The notes: generated by a model not told the origin, from the letters alone. A stretch of 64,000 nucleotides of DNA from Kappaphycus alvarezii (GCA_002205965.3 NADL03000018.1:558001-622000), one strand, 5' to 3'; counted from the stretch's first letter, positions 12,140 through 25,363 are shown. Numbers and translations are program-made.

Positions 12140-13168
12140 GCCCGGAATATCCTAATGTACACTTGATCGCTTCCATTTTTGAGTAGAGTCTCAGTTTCCT
12201 GCTTCCACCAGGTGGCTTGAGCGGGCTAAGAAACTAAGGAAAGAACCTTAATGCATTCAGTGTGCACAAGAGCCTTCTCTGCCAACATTGCCACATTACC
12301 GGTGAAGGTACCACTCGGAACCGCCCATGATGTTATCCCGTGCGTTAGAGTGAAATCGATCACTTAGAATGTCTTCGCTTTGATGCGAAAGAATGACTGT
12401 CTTATTGACCAACGTATTGTACAGAGCATGCAAAAGTCTTAGCCGTAAAGGGCGCAGTTCGCAGCGCCTGTAACGTATTCCTTGCAAAATCTGCGCCAAT
12501 GTGTTTGTCGTCCAGCGAATGCCAATAGCCTATCATTAGTGGGCCTTCAAAAGAGGGAACGGCGAGAGCTAACGTCTGCACTCTCACCAAAAAAAAATGT
12601 TTTAATGACTCCACCTTTCCATCCAACCGTTTAGACTAAGGATAGTAAGGTGTAGGTGTCGACCGTCTGCGCAATCAAAGTATTTCGCAGATAAATCAGC
12701 GTCGAGAGCAACACTGTGCACCATGTCAATCGATTCAGGGGCCACAAGGAACCATTTCCATGCACATTGAGTACCAAGTCGTTGGAGTGCTTTGCGTTGT
12801 CCCACGCCAAGAATTCACCTGCCCAACAGCCGCCACAGAAACCTCCACTGCGCGTTGCCACCATTCACATATCCATCCATCGCTGTTACCTGCCAGTGGA
12901 AACCTTTCAGTTACACCAAATCGGCAAGGGAGGGAGAAATTTGGGAACCCCGAATGCAGCACCTCTACCAGTTGTTTACGAATCATCCTTTGGGCGTCTA
13001 CGTCAGAATCTATGGGTGTTACAATTCGAACGCAAAGAGGTCACAATGCATACCAATGTACCATACTCTATCTGTCGAAATCCACGCTGTCTCGAATTCT
13101 TGAGGACCTGGCGAGCTAAAATTCTGAAAATCAGTGAGAATAACGTGTCATAAAACCCAAACTCCACG
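12140..13168 (-). other. possible decayed or frame-split coding region, not recognised
   Basis: From about 12300 to 13150 stops are rarer than in the surrounding DNA and several minus-strand frames of 60-80 codons overlap, as expected for one gene split by frame changes (for example pieces reading AGEFLAWDNAKHSNDL near 12800 and DMVHSVALDADLSAKYFD near 12700). A plus-strand frame (12716-13153) is also open and cannot be ruled out. I recognise no family and assign no function. It lies just downstream of the L-galactose dehydrogenase gene on the same strand. Confidence 0.2.
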
Positions 13169-14400
13169 TCATGCGAGTCCACGAACCAGGCACCATGCAA
13201 AGCAAGCCTTTTGAAGTAATCGAATTACTATTTCAACTAGGCAAGGCCCTGGTTCCCTAGAAACGTTGCCGCTGGTCCATGTGCGGTTTCGTACGCTTCC
13301 AAAAACTTTTTGCACCTCCTTCACCAGTTCCCACTCCACTTCCTTCTCAATGTTTTCAAGTTTTTCTCCAACGTCTGTACAGAGTCGATTCCAATCAGTG
13401 TACTGGAAATTCGCCCCTCTGAAAGTGCAAAATGTAGGGCCACAGTCGCTAGATCTACCCCTTTGCTCTTACAAACTTCATTTGCCCTCCTCGCCGCCGC
13501 TTTGGTTTCTCATCTGCCGGGTGCCACTCTGGCGGGCCCCCACTCGTCAGCATTCCCATGGACAAGGCACTGGCATTGATCACGCTAACCCCAAACCGTT
13601 TTGTCAGCCCGTCTAGCATCAACTTCAAGCGATCGTTCTGCAAGCAAAGGTTGCAGTACGATAACACCACGTCCACCTGTCCATCCTCCACGCATGATAA
13701 TATGTACGGAAACACCTCCACGGGATATCCGGTGATCCCAATCGCCTTCGTTTTCCCCTCTGTTTTCAATTCCACCAAGGTAGGGATGGTCTCCCGAGCT
13801 ATTTGGTCCAAATCCGCAGCAAATTCGATGTCGTGGCATTGGATTATATCAATGAAACTGACTCCTAACCGTTCCATTGATTCTTCCACAGAGCGTCTGA
13901 TCCGGCCCGCTGAGAAGTCAAACACATTTTTGTCATAACGACCTACCTTTGTGCTCAAAACATAGCTTTCTCGCGGAGCTGTCTGAGTGCCTTTCCCAGG
14001 ACCTTCTCTGCCAGAGTTCTTCCATAATATGGCGACACATCGAAAAAGTTGATACCGTGCTTAACTGCTTCCAAAACAGCACGCACTCCCTCTTCCTCCT
14101 GACCCGATGGACCAGTCCAGATTGTAAAACATCATCATGGAGATGCGGTTAGCAACACTATAATACCCAAATGCACTCTGCCTGTCCATCAAGAAAGTAA
14201 CATAAAGTGTGCAGTAGCCCACTACCCTCAGAAATCATCATGTCCTCCCTCTCATAACTCCTTAACTCTAAAACAAGTTCTCTGTGGTCTGGATTCCTAT
14301 GAACGTACCTTAACCTCTCCAAACTCCTTTCCAAGTGGTGAAGCACCAAAGCCGATTGGGAAACAAGTATTCCGGTGTTCCCAACTTCCGCCGTGACCAT
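13169..14400 (-). CDS. L-galactose dehydrogenase (aldo-keto reductase; ascorbate synthesis), frame broken
   Basis: Oxidises L-galactose to L-galactono-1,4-lactone with NAD, the penultimate step of the plant/algal Smirnoff-Wheeler ascorbate route, in the cytosol. The minus strand shows NTGILVS and IGFGASPLGKEFGEV at the N-terminus, then HGINFFDVSPYYGRTLAEKV, STKVGRYD, ESMERLG, DIIQCHDIEF, GITGYPVEVF, SYCNLCLQND, LSMGMLTSGGPPEWHPAD, and a C-terminal NRTWTSGN. The AKR tetrad D, Y, K, H is present (FDVSPYY, STKVG, QCHD). One intron of 210 bp (14099-14308) interrupts it. At least five frame changes occur, each explained by one missing base (for example CCCC read as CCC at VSP-IGFG), with no in-frame stop inside conserved blocks. 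Start and last codons are uncertain: an alternative frame runs upstream to 14606. Family call is firm; working gene versus young pseudogene is open. Confidence 0.85.
14099..14308 (-). other. spliceosomal intron in the L-galactose dehydrogenase gene
   Basis: On the minus strand the conserved FGEVK codons are followed by GTACGT at 14308, and the conserved EEEGVRAV codons start at 14098 directly after a CAG. Removing 14099-14308 (210 nt) joins the two conserved blocks in phase, as in plant and algal homologues; the interior does not encode anything resembling the protein. Confidence 0.75.
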
Positions 14401-14606
14401 AGATCTACGAAACCGAGACAGGGTTGTCTCCCTCCATTCCAGATCCCTTCTGCAGTAGTTATTAGGCTGCTTCCCTTCAACAACTTAGCTGGCCCACGAT
14501 GTTCGCCAAACAGGAATGTAATGGCTGTGATTGATGGTAGATTTTGGCTTGTACTGCGTCTGTACAAATAATCGTTCTCAAATGAAATCAATAGTGCGTG
14601 TTCCAC

Positions 14607-17600
14607 AGTTATTCGTCGTAGCGCTCAAGAGCAAGATGGTTGATTGGAATGGCGAAAACTTCGTCTCTTACTTTCAGGGGTCCTGACATTTAACCAGAAA
14701 CACTGGAGTGAGATGAGATTTGCTGGAGATTTCAGGTAAAGCCTCAGCGAGCCCTTTCGGTTTTTTGGAATTTAAAGGCTTTCTTAAATTAAAGTTTAAA
14801 AACTCGAGTAAATTGATCCAAATTACAGGTGCCGTGAATGCTACCAACGCAATCATGGTAAAAACTGTAATTAAAAAAGCGAGAGAAAAACAGACAGGGA
14901 TCAACTACAATTTCGCCGTAAACTGGAAGCTGGCTGGAGAGAGTTGAACTCATCAGAGGTCTGTTGATTTGTGGTCCTGCATGCAATTTTGAGCCACTTA
15001 CGTCTGTTCCTATGCTACAGAATAACCATCATATCCGAATGCAACTGAATCATGATTTCACCTCGATATACAGAAAACGCGTTGAATAGTTCCGTTACCT
15101 TTGTACTCATAAGCCCAAAAAACCGAGTGGAGTGTGCAGCTCGTGGGAGGGTGGAGTCCACACCACTCACTACACCTGTGACTTCTTTGTCTGGTAATCA
15201 TGAAAGAGTGGAAATTGGATCCAGGTCCAACTTAAAAACCTCCGCTCAATTAACTTCACCTGCGTGCGGGTTCTTAACGTGCAGAAAAGGACAAAGAAAG
15301 AGGACGACGTATATATCCCCCTCTTCCTGGTAGTCTTTGTAATTAATTTCAAGTGCTATTTCTTTCATCCGGTCAACATGTACAACGTTTGTAAACATTG
15401 GAGGGAAATTTGATTCTCCTTAAAAGCAAATTCACCTATCGTAGTTTGAAAAAATCCTCACGTACGGCGCCTTCGTTACTAATCCTGTCCAATGTTGGGA
15501 TCATGAGTGTTCGTGTCCCCAAAACACTATTTTGTTGCACTTTTGATTATTGAATATTTCTACTCATCTTTACTCATGTCTCTGAAAACTATTCCAGAGC
15601 CTCCAATACACAGACCTCCCGCCTACCGTTTCGGGAAATAGTCGTCATACATCTCTACTTACTAAAGCAGACCTAATTCCCCCTCCCCGATGAAAACAGT
15701 AAGTCCACCGAAATATACTGTGGAAAGTCTCTTCTACATGAAAATTGTAATTCCTGACCATAATCCATATTGCAAGAAAAAAGTTTTAGCTCTGCCCCCC
15801 GCTATACATAGTCTCTTCGGTAACTATTTTCCAAATATTTCTTATCGGGGTTTACGACAGTAAAGTTTTTCTGTCTTCTTGCTTTCTAAGATTCATTACA
15901 TATCTCACGAGGTCGGCAAACAGTTGATGGTTTTTAATTTTTAGCTTCCATGACTTCTACGGTCAAGGGAAAACTAACCCCACATGAAACCCGACCCAAA
16001 TTAGCTTGTATATTTTTCTAATGGTATATGTTTTGAAATGTTTCATCTCCTTTATGTGCGCAGCCACGAAAACCAGTCAGTGCGAGTCCACAGGACGAGG
16101 TCACATTAAGCTTTGTGAGATTTTCCAAGCACCACAGCAAGAAAGTAAATTCTAGAAATATCTAAGATTATCCTCTTACTTTTGTAATAAAAAAGATAAA
16201 CGGTCCACTACCATATTTAGAATACCGAATTGGAGCATTTACATGGAGAAGTCTGGTCGACTCAAACCAGAATATTTGCCCCCTCTTTGCACAGGAAATA
16301 GTGCATCTAAAAGCAGTGAACCATTCTTGGCCATCGTACGTACCATCAAATTTGAAATAGCAAACAACGATCATGACAAAAAGTTCAACCACCATCTAGT
16401 TTCCAAGAGGAAACACCGCTTATTGCTATCGAAATAGTATAAGAGTGGCATTGCTCCACTCTGGTCTCGACTGTTATGGCATTGGCAATCGTCAAAGGAG
16501 TTTTGAAGTAGATTGTCGGTACAACACGGTCTGCTTTCCCAAGTTTCCACTAATGCGCCAATTGATAGCATTCTATATTTGTTCCTTAGAACTGCGCGAA
16601 TGATCGGAGCAGATGCTACAAGCAATGGTTCGTTATCAACATGGAAACAAAGTTAGGTAATCTTAAATTTTCTTACACACCGCCCCTTCCCAATCAACGC
16701 TAGCAATACATCTGTGAAAATATTGCACCGTCCATATTCCTCTCAATTTTACGTTCAGCCTGTTAAAATCTCATTGAATCGATTGATCTCCATTTTAGCC
16801 CGTTAAGGACAAGGCTTTGTGAGCAGTTCTCTCCATCGCAGGGGTAAGCGGGCTTACTTGAATGGGTTGGAATACTTAATTTAGGGGTAAGCAGGGCTCG
16901 TTTACTGCGGGTGGTGGAAAGTTGGAAATCCTACGAACTTGCCTTCGTAAATTCATTATTTATGTATAGTTTTTCTTCACGTCGGGGAGGTCAATTTCAC
17001 ACTCTAACAAATCTCTCCGTCTTTTACCTGTGGTAGGCACTATCAAAATATTCAGCCTTCATTTCGGAATCAGGGCCTTGATAAGTAATGAGTAAATATG
17101 ATCTCTCTCTATATAAAGGGGGAAAGGCATGAACAGGGGAAAAATGCATGAACGTTATCAGACTATAGAGATGACCGAAAAGGGAAACTTCTGAGTAATC
17201 CTAGATTGAGATAACGGTGAGGACGCTTTGGAAAGCGTAGATTTGTCACCTCGACCTCGGTGTAAACTACAGCGAGGGGCTAGCATACTTCCGGAAAACT
17301 GGACGAGTCATGAAAACAAACTCATGAAAAAACAGCTTTCGACTTTCTTACGAGCTGCAAGAAAGCCTGATACGGACGGTAGACAATGAAGACTCCCTAA
17401 CCTATGCAAGTAAATTTCTGTGTTCTACGACTGCTATAATCTGCGTAAGCATCGCTCAGCCGGCCCCCGGTGTTGATAGCTCATTAAGGCTTCTTACCGA
17501 GGAACCAATAATAAGCAAGACCCATTAATCGACAAGATCTTTACGTATCACGCAAAATGAATAGCAATAAAGTGATGAAAACAAAGTGGGATCTATCTTG

Positions 17601-18413
17601 TAATTAGAGATGTGAAAGAAAAGAAGATAATCTATCTTTAAAACAGATATCATCTTAAAACAAATATCAATTATTGGCTGCTATCAAGTTTTCCAAACTG
17701 CAAACCACAGGGCATGTGCAGGTCGTACAACTGGATTTCTCTTGCACAGCCTCGATCTTTGAGCTCCTTACCTCACTCTGGCAGACTCATAACTATAACA
17801 TGCGCATCGCAAAAATTAAATGCCTTTAGGATCAAAAGGCCCTTGTCTACTACCAAGCTATGTGACTGTGACGACAAACATCAACAAGGGGACCGCATTG
17901 CCATACTGATTTTATTTTCCGTACATCTTGTGTATCTGTCCGCTATGGTATTATAGCACTAACAGACTCTTCAAACATAGAGAGTTTACGTCGATGGATA
18001 GGAACTAAATTATATGGCAGACAGACACAACGGAAATTCAAATGCAAACGTAATTGGATTGAGTGCTGCCAACCTACTGATTGTTACCCTTGATTCTTTT
18101 ATGTTCCCATGCACAAGCCATCCCAAGAGTCTATCATTGACTTGATGGTGGTCATTTCAGTGGATAAAGTCCGTTAAAAGATGATCTCTTCAGCACTTAC
18201 ATGTTGTCTGATGTACAGAACTGTGTGCGAAATCTACTGCCGAAATTCAATGAGAGAAAGGGAGCACTCTTTCAGTTGGGGGGAATCAGCAAGGAACAAA
18301 GGAGCACCATCTACTAACTAGAGAAGCCGTCCAGGAATTATGCTATGCTAACACAATTGTCGAACAATTGTGTTATTATATCTACACCTGCAGGAATCTC
18401 TCCGCATCCCTAG
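14607..18413. other. non-coding, no recognisable gene
   Basis: Only short unrelated frames; nothing with domain character on either strand. Base composition is intermediate. It probably consists of old transposon remains and intergenic DNA. Confidence 0.45.
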
Positions 18414-18464
18414 AGGGGGAAAATTTGGGGTGTTTTTAATCCATGAAAAATATGGTCAGCTGTT
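18414..18464 (+). repeat. dispersed 50-bp GGGG...CAGCTGT repeat, copy C
   Basis: Begins GGGGGAAAATTTGGGG and ends GGTCAGCTGT. It is the inverted counterpart of copy D at 20271-20314, so the pair could bound a non-autonomous element of about 1.9 kb with 50-bp inverted ends. No protein-coding signal is seen between them, and no clear target duplication. Confidence 0.65.
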
Positions 18465-20270
18465 CCGTGAGGGATGTCGTGATGTGATGTCCTAGAGGCG
18501 AAGACAGGCGTGGTTTCAAATTGTGTTCCAACGTGATTAACAGATACCGAAGATTTGAATATTTGCTCGGAACGTGAACACAAAAACGCGAATATTCGCA
18601 GGACTGAAGGAGCTATTCAAACGTAAAACATCTCGAAAATCTCTCCACTGCTCTAAAAGGAAAAGGTACTAAAAGCGCCGTGATGCACACAGCTGCGTCT
18701 GCAACTAAAAAAACTTCTGTTGCGGTGAACATTTATTTTGACTCCTTCCTGACTGAAAGCCACCGTAAGGGCTATGTTGTCTATTGGTTCCCTTTTAATA
18801 ACGGACTATGTTGATTGGGAGCTTTCGATGTCCCAAAATCCCCATAATAACCTGTTTTAAGTTTTTTTGGGGGGCTCCTGAAAATTGTCTGCAATTTTTT
18901 CGCTGCTTCAGTACAAACTACCATACAAGTTGATTAGGTATCAGCCATCTTATCTGTTACAGTAAATGAACCCCCGTGTTCCCCCTCTGGAAGTGCTAGA
19001 GCTGTTTAGAAACATACAAAACACACGCGTTTTGTACTGTTACAGCTGTTACAGAGGAAAATGATCCTATATTCTTCAAGTGCGATAAATGGGCTTAACA
19101 AAGTTATGACAATAAACACTTGCATTCAAGCGTTGAAATGAGGTAGAGGTAGAAGGGGGAGGGAAGATGTCATTGACGAGAGATGCGGGGCTTTCCAAAG
19201 TATACCACGTAGCGACCAGATGAGGCGGTGGGTGCGAGTTTTACGCATTTCATAGAGTCGAAAATTAGGTCCATTTGATTCGACCGATCGAACGGACCTA
19301 ATTTTCTCGTACAGCCAATAAGGGAAGTGTGAAGAGATGTAGCTTGCGAAATGGAGTTCCTGTGGAGAATTGTAGAACACCTAAGTTACCAAATTTGCCT
19401 GATATCTTGGCATTTGCGCACTAATCAATATGTAGCGTTAAATTTCATACCGATAGGCCGCAATTTGTGAGCGACTACATCCTATCCAGCATCGCAGCAC
19501 TTCACTTTGCTGCCAAGTAGGAGTACTTTCCACTTGATTTGTCATGACATTGAAAACTTCTCTTTTAAAGGCGATTAACAATTAAAGCATTGGAGACGTA
19601 CAAATCAAAGCCCTGGTTGGCTATGAAAGTAAGCAAAAGTTACAATGCCACCTCCTGTGTGGGATGCTGCTTTAAAAACTGTAGCAAACTCCGCCTTTTC
19701 GCTACATTAACGCCCCATTAACCAATGAACAAAAGATATTACTCGCTTGGGACGATCTTAATCAATAGGGCGATACATGCACCTGTGCAAGTGTGGCAAA
19801 AGTATCCTAAAAGAGTTCCAACTGGTTGCCAAGTATCAAACGGTGGGTAAATGGTTCCCGGCGAGGTGCGCTTCTTCAAACTCCCTAACAAAAAGTGAAA
19901 ACATCTGCAGATTTCTCACTAATAAGAAACCTGTACCCGTGGAATGGAAATGCCCAGTGCAAGTGGAATGGAGCCACAAAACAGCGAAGATTTAAAATCA
20001 CTGCGCCTCTTAAAAGTATGTCTTGCTGAAAAATCAAGAACAAACAATAACATCTATCTCACTTGATAACATTTACATCTTGACCATGTTTAAAATCCGT
20101 TGCTTATCCAAACTGTGAATCGAAAATGAAGCTCAGTAGATTAGCCATGTCCAGCATCCTTATAAACGCGGCATGCCTGCTCGCTGGCATGAGCCGGCCC
20201 TGTAAGGAATGTTATTTAGTGTTACTCATCAGTGACGACTTATCCCGCACAACGCACTAGCGGCGAGGAT
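18465..20270. other. interior of a possible non-autonomous DNA element
   Basis: Flanked by inverted copies C and D. No transposase-like reading is visible on either strand. Confidence 0.35.
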
Positions 20271-20314
20271 ACAACCGACCACATCCATACATTAAAACAA
20301 CCCAAAAATTTCCC
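20271..20314 (-). repeat. dispersed 50-bp GGGG...CGGTTGT repeat, copy D
   Basis: Plus strand starts ACAACCGACCACATCCATAC and ends in CCC; its reverse complement aligns with copies A, B and C. Confidence 0.68.
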
Positions 20315-23300
20315 TCAGAAATACATCAACACTGGAAATGGCAGATGAGTAAATTATTTGATTCTCAGAAACATGTCTTTGTACACAAATATTTTTTCCT
20401 CAGTCGAGCTGACAAAACATATTCCGCTTCTCAGGGCCTAAATATATTTCATGGCACCTTTGGTAGTAATTTATACCTAGGAAGAGTTCTGGATTGGTCA
20501 CGTGGCATCTGTGTGACAATTTAATTCCCTCTAGCGGATAGGTGGCTAATGAGATGAATTAACATGCGTACAGTACAAACGCCAATTTTCAAGCTCTAGT
20601 ACTTATTCTTGGCCCAGGAGTAAAGGTATCCGTAAGTGATCCCATCACTTGACGGTTGGGGGAAACCACAAAGATTATCAGGTTCCCGGTACTACGCTGC
20701 TTCGTAATTCCTTTTTCAAAGGACATTATGCTCCAAGCTTTGAAGGGACTTCAGGACATGTGAAAATAGCTGTTTTCCCATAGTTTCACTCATCATTTTT
20801 GAGTACAATAATTTTGCTCTTTTGAACATTTGTTTTGAGGTCCGCAAGCATTTACGGAGCGACGAAATTGAGGAAGTAAATCCGTATCATGAGACTACCA
20901 GAGAGTGGACAAACATAATTTTCCAGGCAGCGATTTTCTGGAAGTAACATATCTCTGTTGAATTCTAGTTCAGAAATTCAAGAGCAGTTTGATCATTAGC
21001 AAAACCAAAAATTCCATTACAAGGTTAGAGACCTATTTCTGCCACTTAGTATCAAGAAATCTGTACTATGGTCAGCAAATCAAACAGCAGGGAACGCAAA
21101 TGTGCCATCTGTTGGCAGCATTCTGCAATGGTGGCTCATTTCTTCAAAGTTTCAGACAGCTCTTTATGTAATATCTGCAAAGACAGATTGAAAAGGGCTA
21201 CAGGTTCAATTTGTTTCATGATAAAAAAACTGCGCAAAATATTACTGCGTGGACGCAGCTTCCTACCAGAGTTATAGACACTACTTTTTGCAATGCTGAG
21301 TTCAAATTATTTCATTTTTGACTCCTTTGGGAGACAACCTAGTTCAATCAAGCTGACATTTTTAGTTGGATAAGATCCCAATCATGGTCATTAGCAGGAG
21401 CAAGCAACAGGAGCAAAACAGTCACAGTTTCAAGTGCAGCCTCCCATAGATTTTCTAAACTCGTCAGCTCCGCTAAAACTAATCCTGGACACAACAAATT
21501 CTGTTGTCATGCGCGATTTTGCTGATGACCTGGCATGCACACCATTACAATTTATGTTATGGTTGAATACAGAAATCCAGTGTCCTGAGGTTTGTAAGAA
21601 TTAGCGATTCCCGACCTACCGATTGAGGATAAGCTTGTCCATGACAACGAAAAGGACACACGTGGGAACAGTGTCCAGTACTCCACAGGCCCAGCCGCTC
21701 CACACTCGGGGTTGTTCCTATTAATTGGGCAAGCCGTGAAATGTCGTGTCGCTTCAAAATGGAATCTTTTGAATTTAAGCACGTTTGATTGGAAATTGAA
21801 TTTTTCAATAGTTGCGACACACATCTCCGAAAATGGAGACATGTCCTTCGTCGGAATTGTCAGCACAGCTAGTAGCCCGAGCCATCCAGTGGATTTCGCG
21901 AGCTTTCCACGCATCAAATCAGATTTCAGTACCTTCTCAAGATATCATAAACAACAGATGCTTCGCTCCTGCCAGGGACACGTTGGAAGGGGCTATTGTG
22001 AATACTCATTGCAGATGAGGTATATATGGGAGCCATAGCACTTGGTCAATTCGCGCAAGCTCTCTATAGGGTACCCATCGGAGTACTACCATACTTTAAG
22101 ATGTTATTTACTCAATACTTATCAATAGGAGACACCTGACCTGAGTTTATGCTCTGTCTATATTGTATCTCTAGCTTGAATTACAAAGGCCTCCAGAAGA
22201 ATAGCAGTGTTCTTTGTCCCACCGCCAAAGTACAACTTGTCGACTGACCCGCCACCTCAAATTTCTGTAGACAGTATGAAGTAATGAAACGGAATGTCTG
22301 GAAGCTTGATAATGAAGAGAACTGCTTTCAAACCCCGCCCTTTTACTTCAAAATGATGTAAAAGTAACAAACTTTGACATTGAGACGGTGGATTTGGACT
22401 AGTACTGCACTAGCATAACACTAATCAACAGGGAATGCAGGCTGATTGTTCCAGAGGTTAGATCCAGAGGATGAATGACAGCAGTGCTTTAGAAGAATCA
22501 ATACTGTAGTTAAAATATGACTGTCGATTTGCTCAGAAAGTTCAGAATAGGACCAAGATTCCGTTTGGTGGGAAAGGGATTCCAAGTAATTGTCTGGCAG
22601 CTTGTTTGTTCTGGTAGTCATTAAGGATGCTAACGTTTGAGACCTGTAACATGGAGCAGAAAGGATATCTAAATGACAGATTGTTAAATCGGATGATTGG
22701 GTTGTTTGTGTGATGGATTACGGGCAAGGTTCTGAGCTATACATCGCACAAATATTGCGTTTTACTGTATATATCCTATAGGGGTGAACTCATCAGAGCA
22801 ACGGCAGCGAGTGGACTCACGGAGAGTACTTTTAATCGATATTGCTGGAGTCCTCGGTTCCAAGGGGCTTATTTCATCCCCATATCTCGTGATACATTAA
22901 GCGAGTCTGTTTCATATTTTGATGCTTTGTTCAAGAAAGTACTATGAAAAGCATTATGCGCCTTTGCTACTATGACAGCAACCAGTTCTTCTCGACCTCC
23001 CCTGGATACTGGAAGCAACGGTTAACTGAAAAGGGCCCTTTATGAATTGTGAGCTCAGTTGCCCCATTTTGCGTAAATCAGTTTCTGTGTTCTGCAGTAA
23101 AATGAACCTTCTATTGCTCCAGTCGAGTTTTTTCGAGCTGTCAAATTATCTACCGCAAGGTGGTCTACATCCCGAGATTTCGAAGAGAGCGTAAATAACA
23201 TGAGAGAATTAAAAAATTTTACAGTATCCGTGTGGAAAGGATTCTCTGCTGAGCATCCTCTCCTCGACTGCATCAAGTCAAGATTCTTCTAATGTCTTCC

Positions 23301-24029
23301 GCGATCATTTTCATCCTCGGTCCGTTTTGTGGGGCGATTATCATCGGTTTAGCGGCAGTATAAGGTCAAGTGGCCAAGAACATATGAAAGGAAGCTGTTT
23401 CGACCCTGCCCTTCGCTAAAATCAAGTCAAACTGTCGGTTTCTGAGGTTGCATTCCTTCGACGAAAGAGTTAGCGAAAGGGATTACTTTAGTGATCTCGT
23501 AGTCCATCGTAAACCAAATCACAATCCGTCATCGAGAAGGTCATGTCTTGGAGTACCTCACCCCGGCTCAGTCACAGGATCTTGAGAGTGCAATGAAATG
23601 TAATTGAGAATTTCGAATGGGTCAGTACCCCAGCGCGAGTGGATGACAGTACGCAGCAAGTATATTTTAGTTTGTTTCAGAGGGATTCGTACATGCCTTC
23701 TCATTCTTCTGATGTCTGAAATCAGGGTTTTACAAAGCAGTCGTTTGTGGTTTCCATTTATTTATACGTTTGTTACAAAGGTCGAGGAGGTATTGAGCCA
23801 TTGCTACCCCGGAGGTCTCCGAGTCCTTAAAAGTCCCTGAAGAGTCTTTAACTTTTTTTGGCACGAATTGTCCTGGAAGCTAACTATGGAATTGGAAGAT
23901 CGCGGCGGTTATAACGGCAATTGGTTGGTTGGAATCATCTTTTGTAAAATACTGTGGCGTCATGACAGGACCAACTCTTTAGTAGACGTGTATCTTCTGT
24001 ACAAGCTGCAGTTTCAGAATTGACGACCC
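20315..24029. other. non-coding stretch, no recognisable gene
   Basis: A few frames of 70-120 codons exist around 21552-22038 on both strands, but neither strand shows a family signature. One minus-strand frame ends in LTNLRTLDF, reminiscent of a leucine-rich repeat, which is too little to call. Otherwise nothing. Confidence 0.4.
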
Positions 24030-24374
24030 ATGTCAGCCATGTCATCCCAGCGGCCGTCACTTTTTCCAAGAATCAGAGAGACGTTGGTCACATTTTATTT
24101 TTTATTGCAATGTACATCCTCCCCGGCTTTCCACCATACACTGTTCTTTGAGTACAAAACAGCCTATTCCACCGTTCCTTTTCCCCACTTGCTAGCTCCT
24201 CAGACATTTTTAATGATTAAGCGCCTCCCTTCTATTGCCTTTAACAAAACCACATCGTTTATGTCGCGCTGTCTGATCCCTTGCAACCACCGAGCTTGTC
24301 GGCAGCTTCTATATATACTACAGACCTTAACAATCATGCCGATTTCACCCACATGGCCTATCTCCACTTACCCA

Positions 24375-24403
24375 AATCCTCTCTGTTTGTTTTCCCCTTA
24401 CAG
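24375..24403 (+). promoter_or_regulatory. candidate 3' splice site upstream of the zinc-finger gene
   Basis: A long pyrimidine run (CTCTCTGTTTGTTTTCCCC) is followed by TTACAG at 24403, the pattern of a strong intron acceptor. Directly after it is ACATGG. If used, the zinc-finger transcript would have an upstream exon and its protein a longer N-terminus. No matching donor was pinned down. Confidence 0.35.
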
Positions 24404-24550
24404 ACATGGAAATCTCACTCCTCTTGTCCGCTGCCCAACCACCCCCTGTTCTGACACTCGTACTCGGAGACACCTCAGCCCGACTATCTTGTTTCAAGCC
24501 CGGTTTCGCAACAGCAAGATGACCCTCCATCCCCTCCAATTCACACTGCT

Positions 24551-25363
24551 ATGACTAGACTTGACCAACAACAGCACTTACTGTCAGCTTCCCCACCGTC
24601 TTCCTCATTAACAAGACTTTCCGATAATCACCTCAACTTTTCCCTGCGAGCAGAAAATGGTCGAGTTGACAAGAAAGCAAACAAGCCATTTCGATGCACC
24701 GTTGAGGGCTGTGATGCCACATTTGGACAGAAAGGATCACTCACTCGACATATCAAGTCAAGACACGAAAAGCTCAGACCGCATTCCTGTGACCTGTGCC
24801 AGAAGAGTTTTTCCGCACTGTGGACATTGCGGGTACACCAAAGAAACGTCCATCTCAAATCCAAACCACACAAGTGCCATTTATGTGACAAGTCGTTTGG
24901 TGAACTGTTCAACAAATCAAAACACATTGCAATAGTGCATGAGGGCAAGAGGCCGTTTTCATGCCCAATCTGCTCGCGTGCGTTTGGATACAAAGGAGAC
25001 ATGAGGAAGCATGTGTTGGAGCTTCACGAGCAATCTGGCCGTCCTTTTCAGTGTATGGTTCCATCATGCGGGGTGAAATTTGCGCGAAAGAGGTACTTGA
25101 GAAGGCACGAAAATCTCACTCACAAAGGAAACACGCTTTTGACGTCCAGCAATCGTCAGTTTGCGCCAGTTAATCAGACAAGGTCAGAGGTCCCTTACTT
25201 ACCACACAGTCAGACACAAGCTGTCCTTCACCTCGGGAATCCACCGGGACCGAGATTCTTTACAGGGAATGGCCAATCTGATGGGAACGTATCTGGAGTA
25301 CACGTATCTAGGTTGGTCCTAGAAGGACGAACGGGACGAAGTGAGGACATTAGAAAGAATTAA
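24551..25363 (+). CDS. five-finger C2H2 zinc-finger protein
   Basis: 270 residues with five C2H2 fingers between residues 49 and 191: C49-C54/H67-H72, C80-C83/H96-H101, C109-C112/H125-H130, C138-C141/H154-H159, C168-C173/H186-H191. Fingers 1 and 5 have four residues between the cysteines, the others two; all five have 12 residues between C and H and four between the histidines. Some linkers are TGEKP-like (RPHSC, KPHKC, RPFSC). This arrangement resembles TFIIIA-like or general C2H2 DNA/RNA-binding proteins; role probably nuclear, target unknown. The frame is intact. The N-terminus may extend upstream: the in-frame sequence before the ATG (SSPVSQQQDDPPSPP) looks coding and is pyrimidine/proline-rich. 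The gene converges tail-to-tail with ChlM, 527 bp away. Confidence 0.85.
   Translation: MTRLDQQQHLLSASPPSSSLTRLSDNHLNFSLRAENGRVDKKANKPFRCTVEGCDATFGQKGSLTRHIKSRHEKLRPHSCDLCQKSFSALWTLRVHQRNVHLKSKPHKCHLCDKSFGELFNKSKHIAIVHEGKRPFSCPICSRAFGYKGDMRKHVLELHEQSGRPFQCMVPSCGVKFARKRYLRRHENLTHKGNTLLTSSNRQFAPVNQTRSEVPYLPHSQTQAVLHLGNPPGPRFFTGNGQSDGNVSGVHVSRLVLEGRTGRSEDIRKN

Noticed and set aside
21552-21917. Leucine-rich-repeat-like minus-strand frame ending LTNLRTLDF
   Set aside because: One repeat-like segment only; an equally long frame exists on the other strand.
24030-24554. 174-codon plus-strand frame before the zinc-finger gene
   Set aside because: No domain; it crosses the strong splice-acceptor-like site and overlaps the zinc-finger start; more likely leader or intron, though a frame-shifted N-terminal part is possible.
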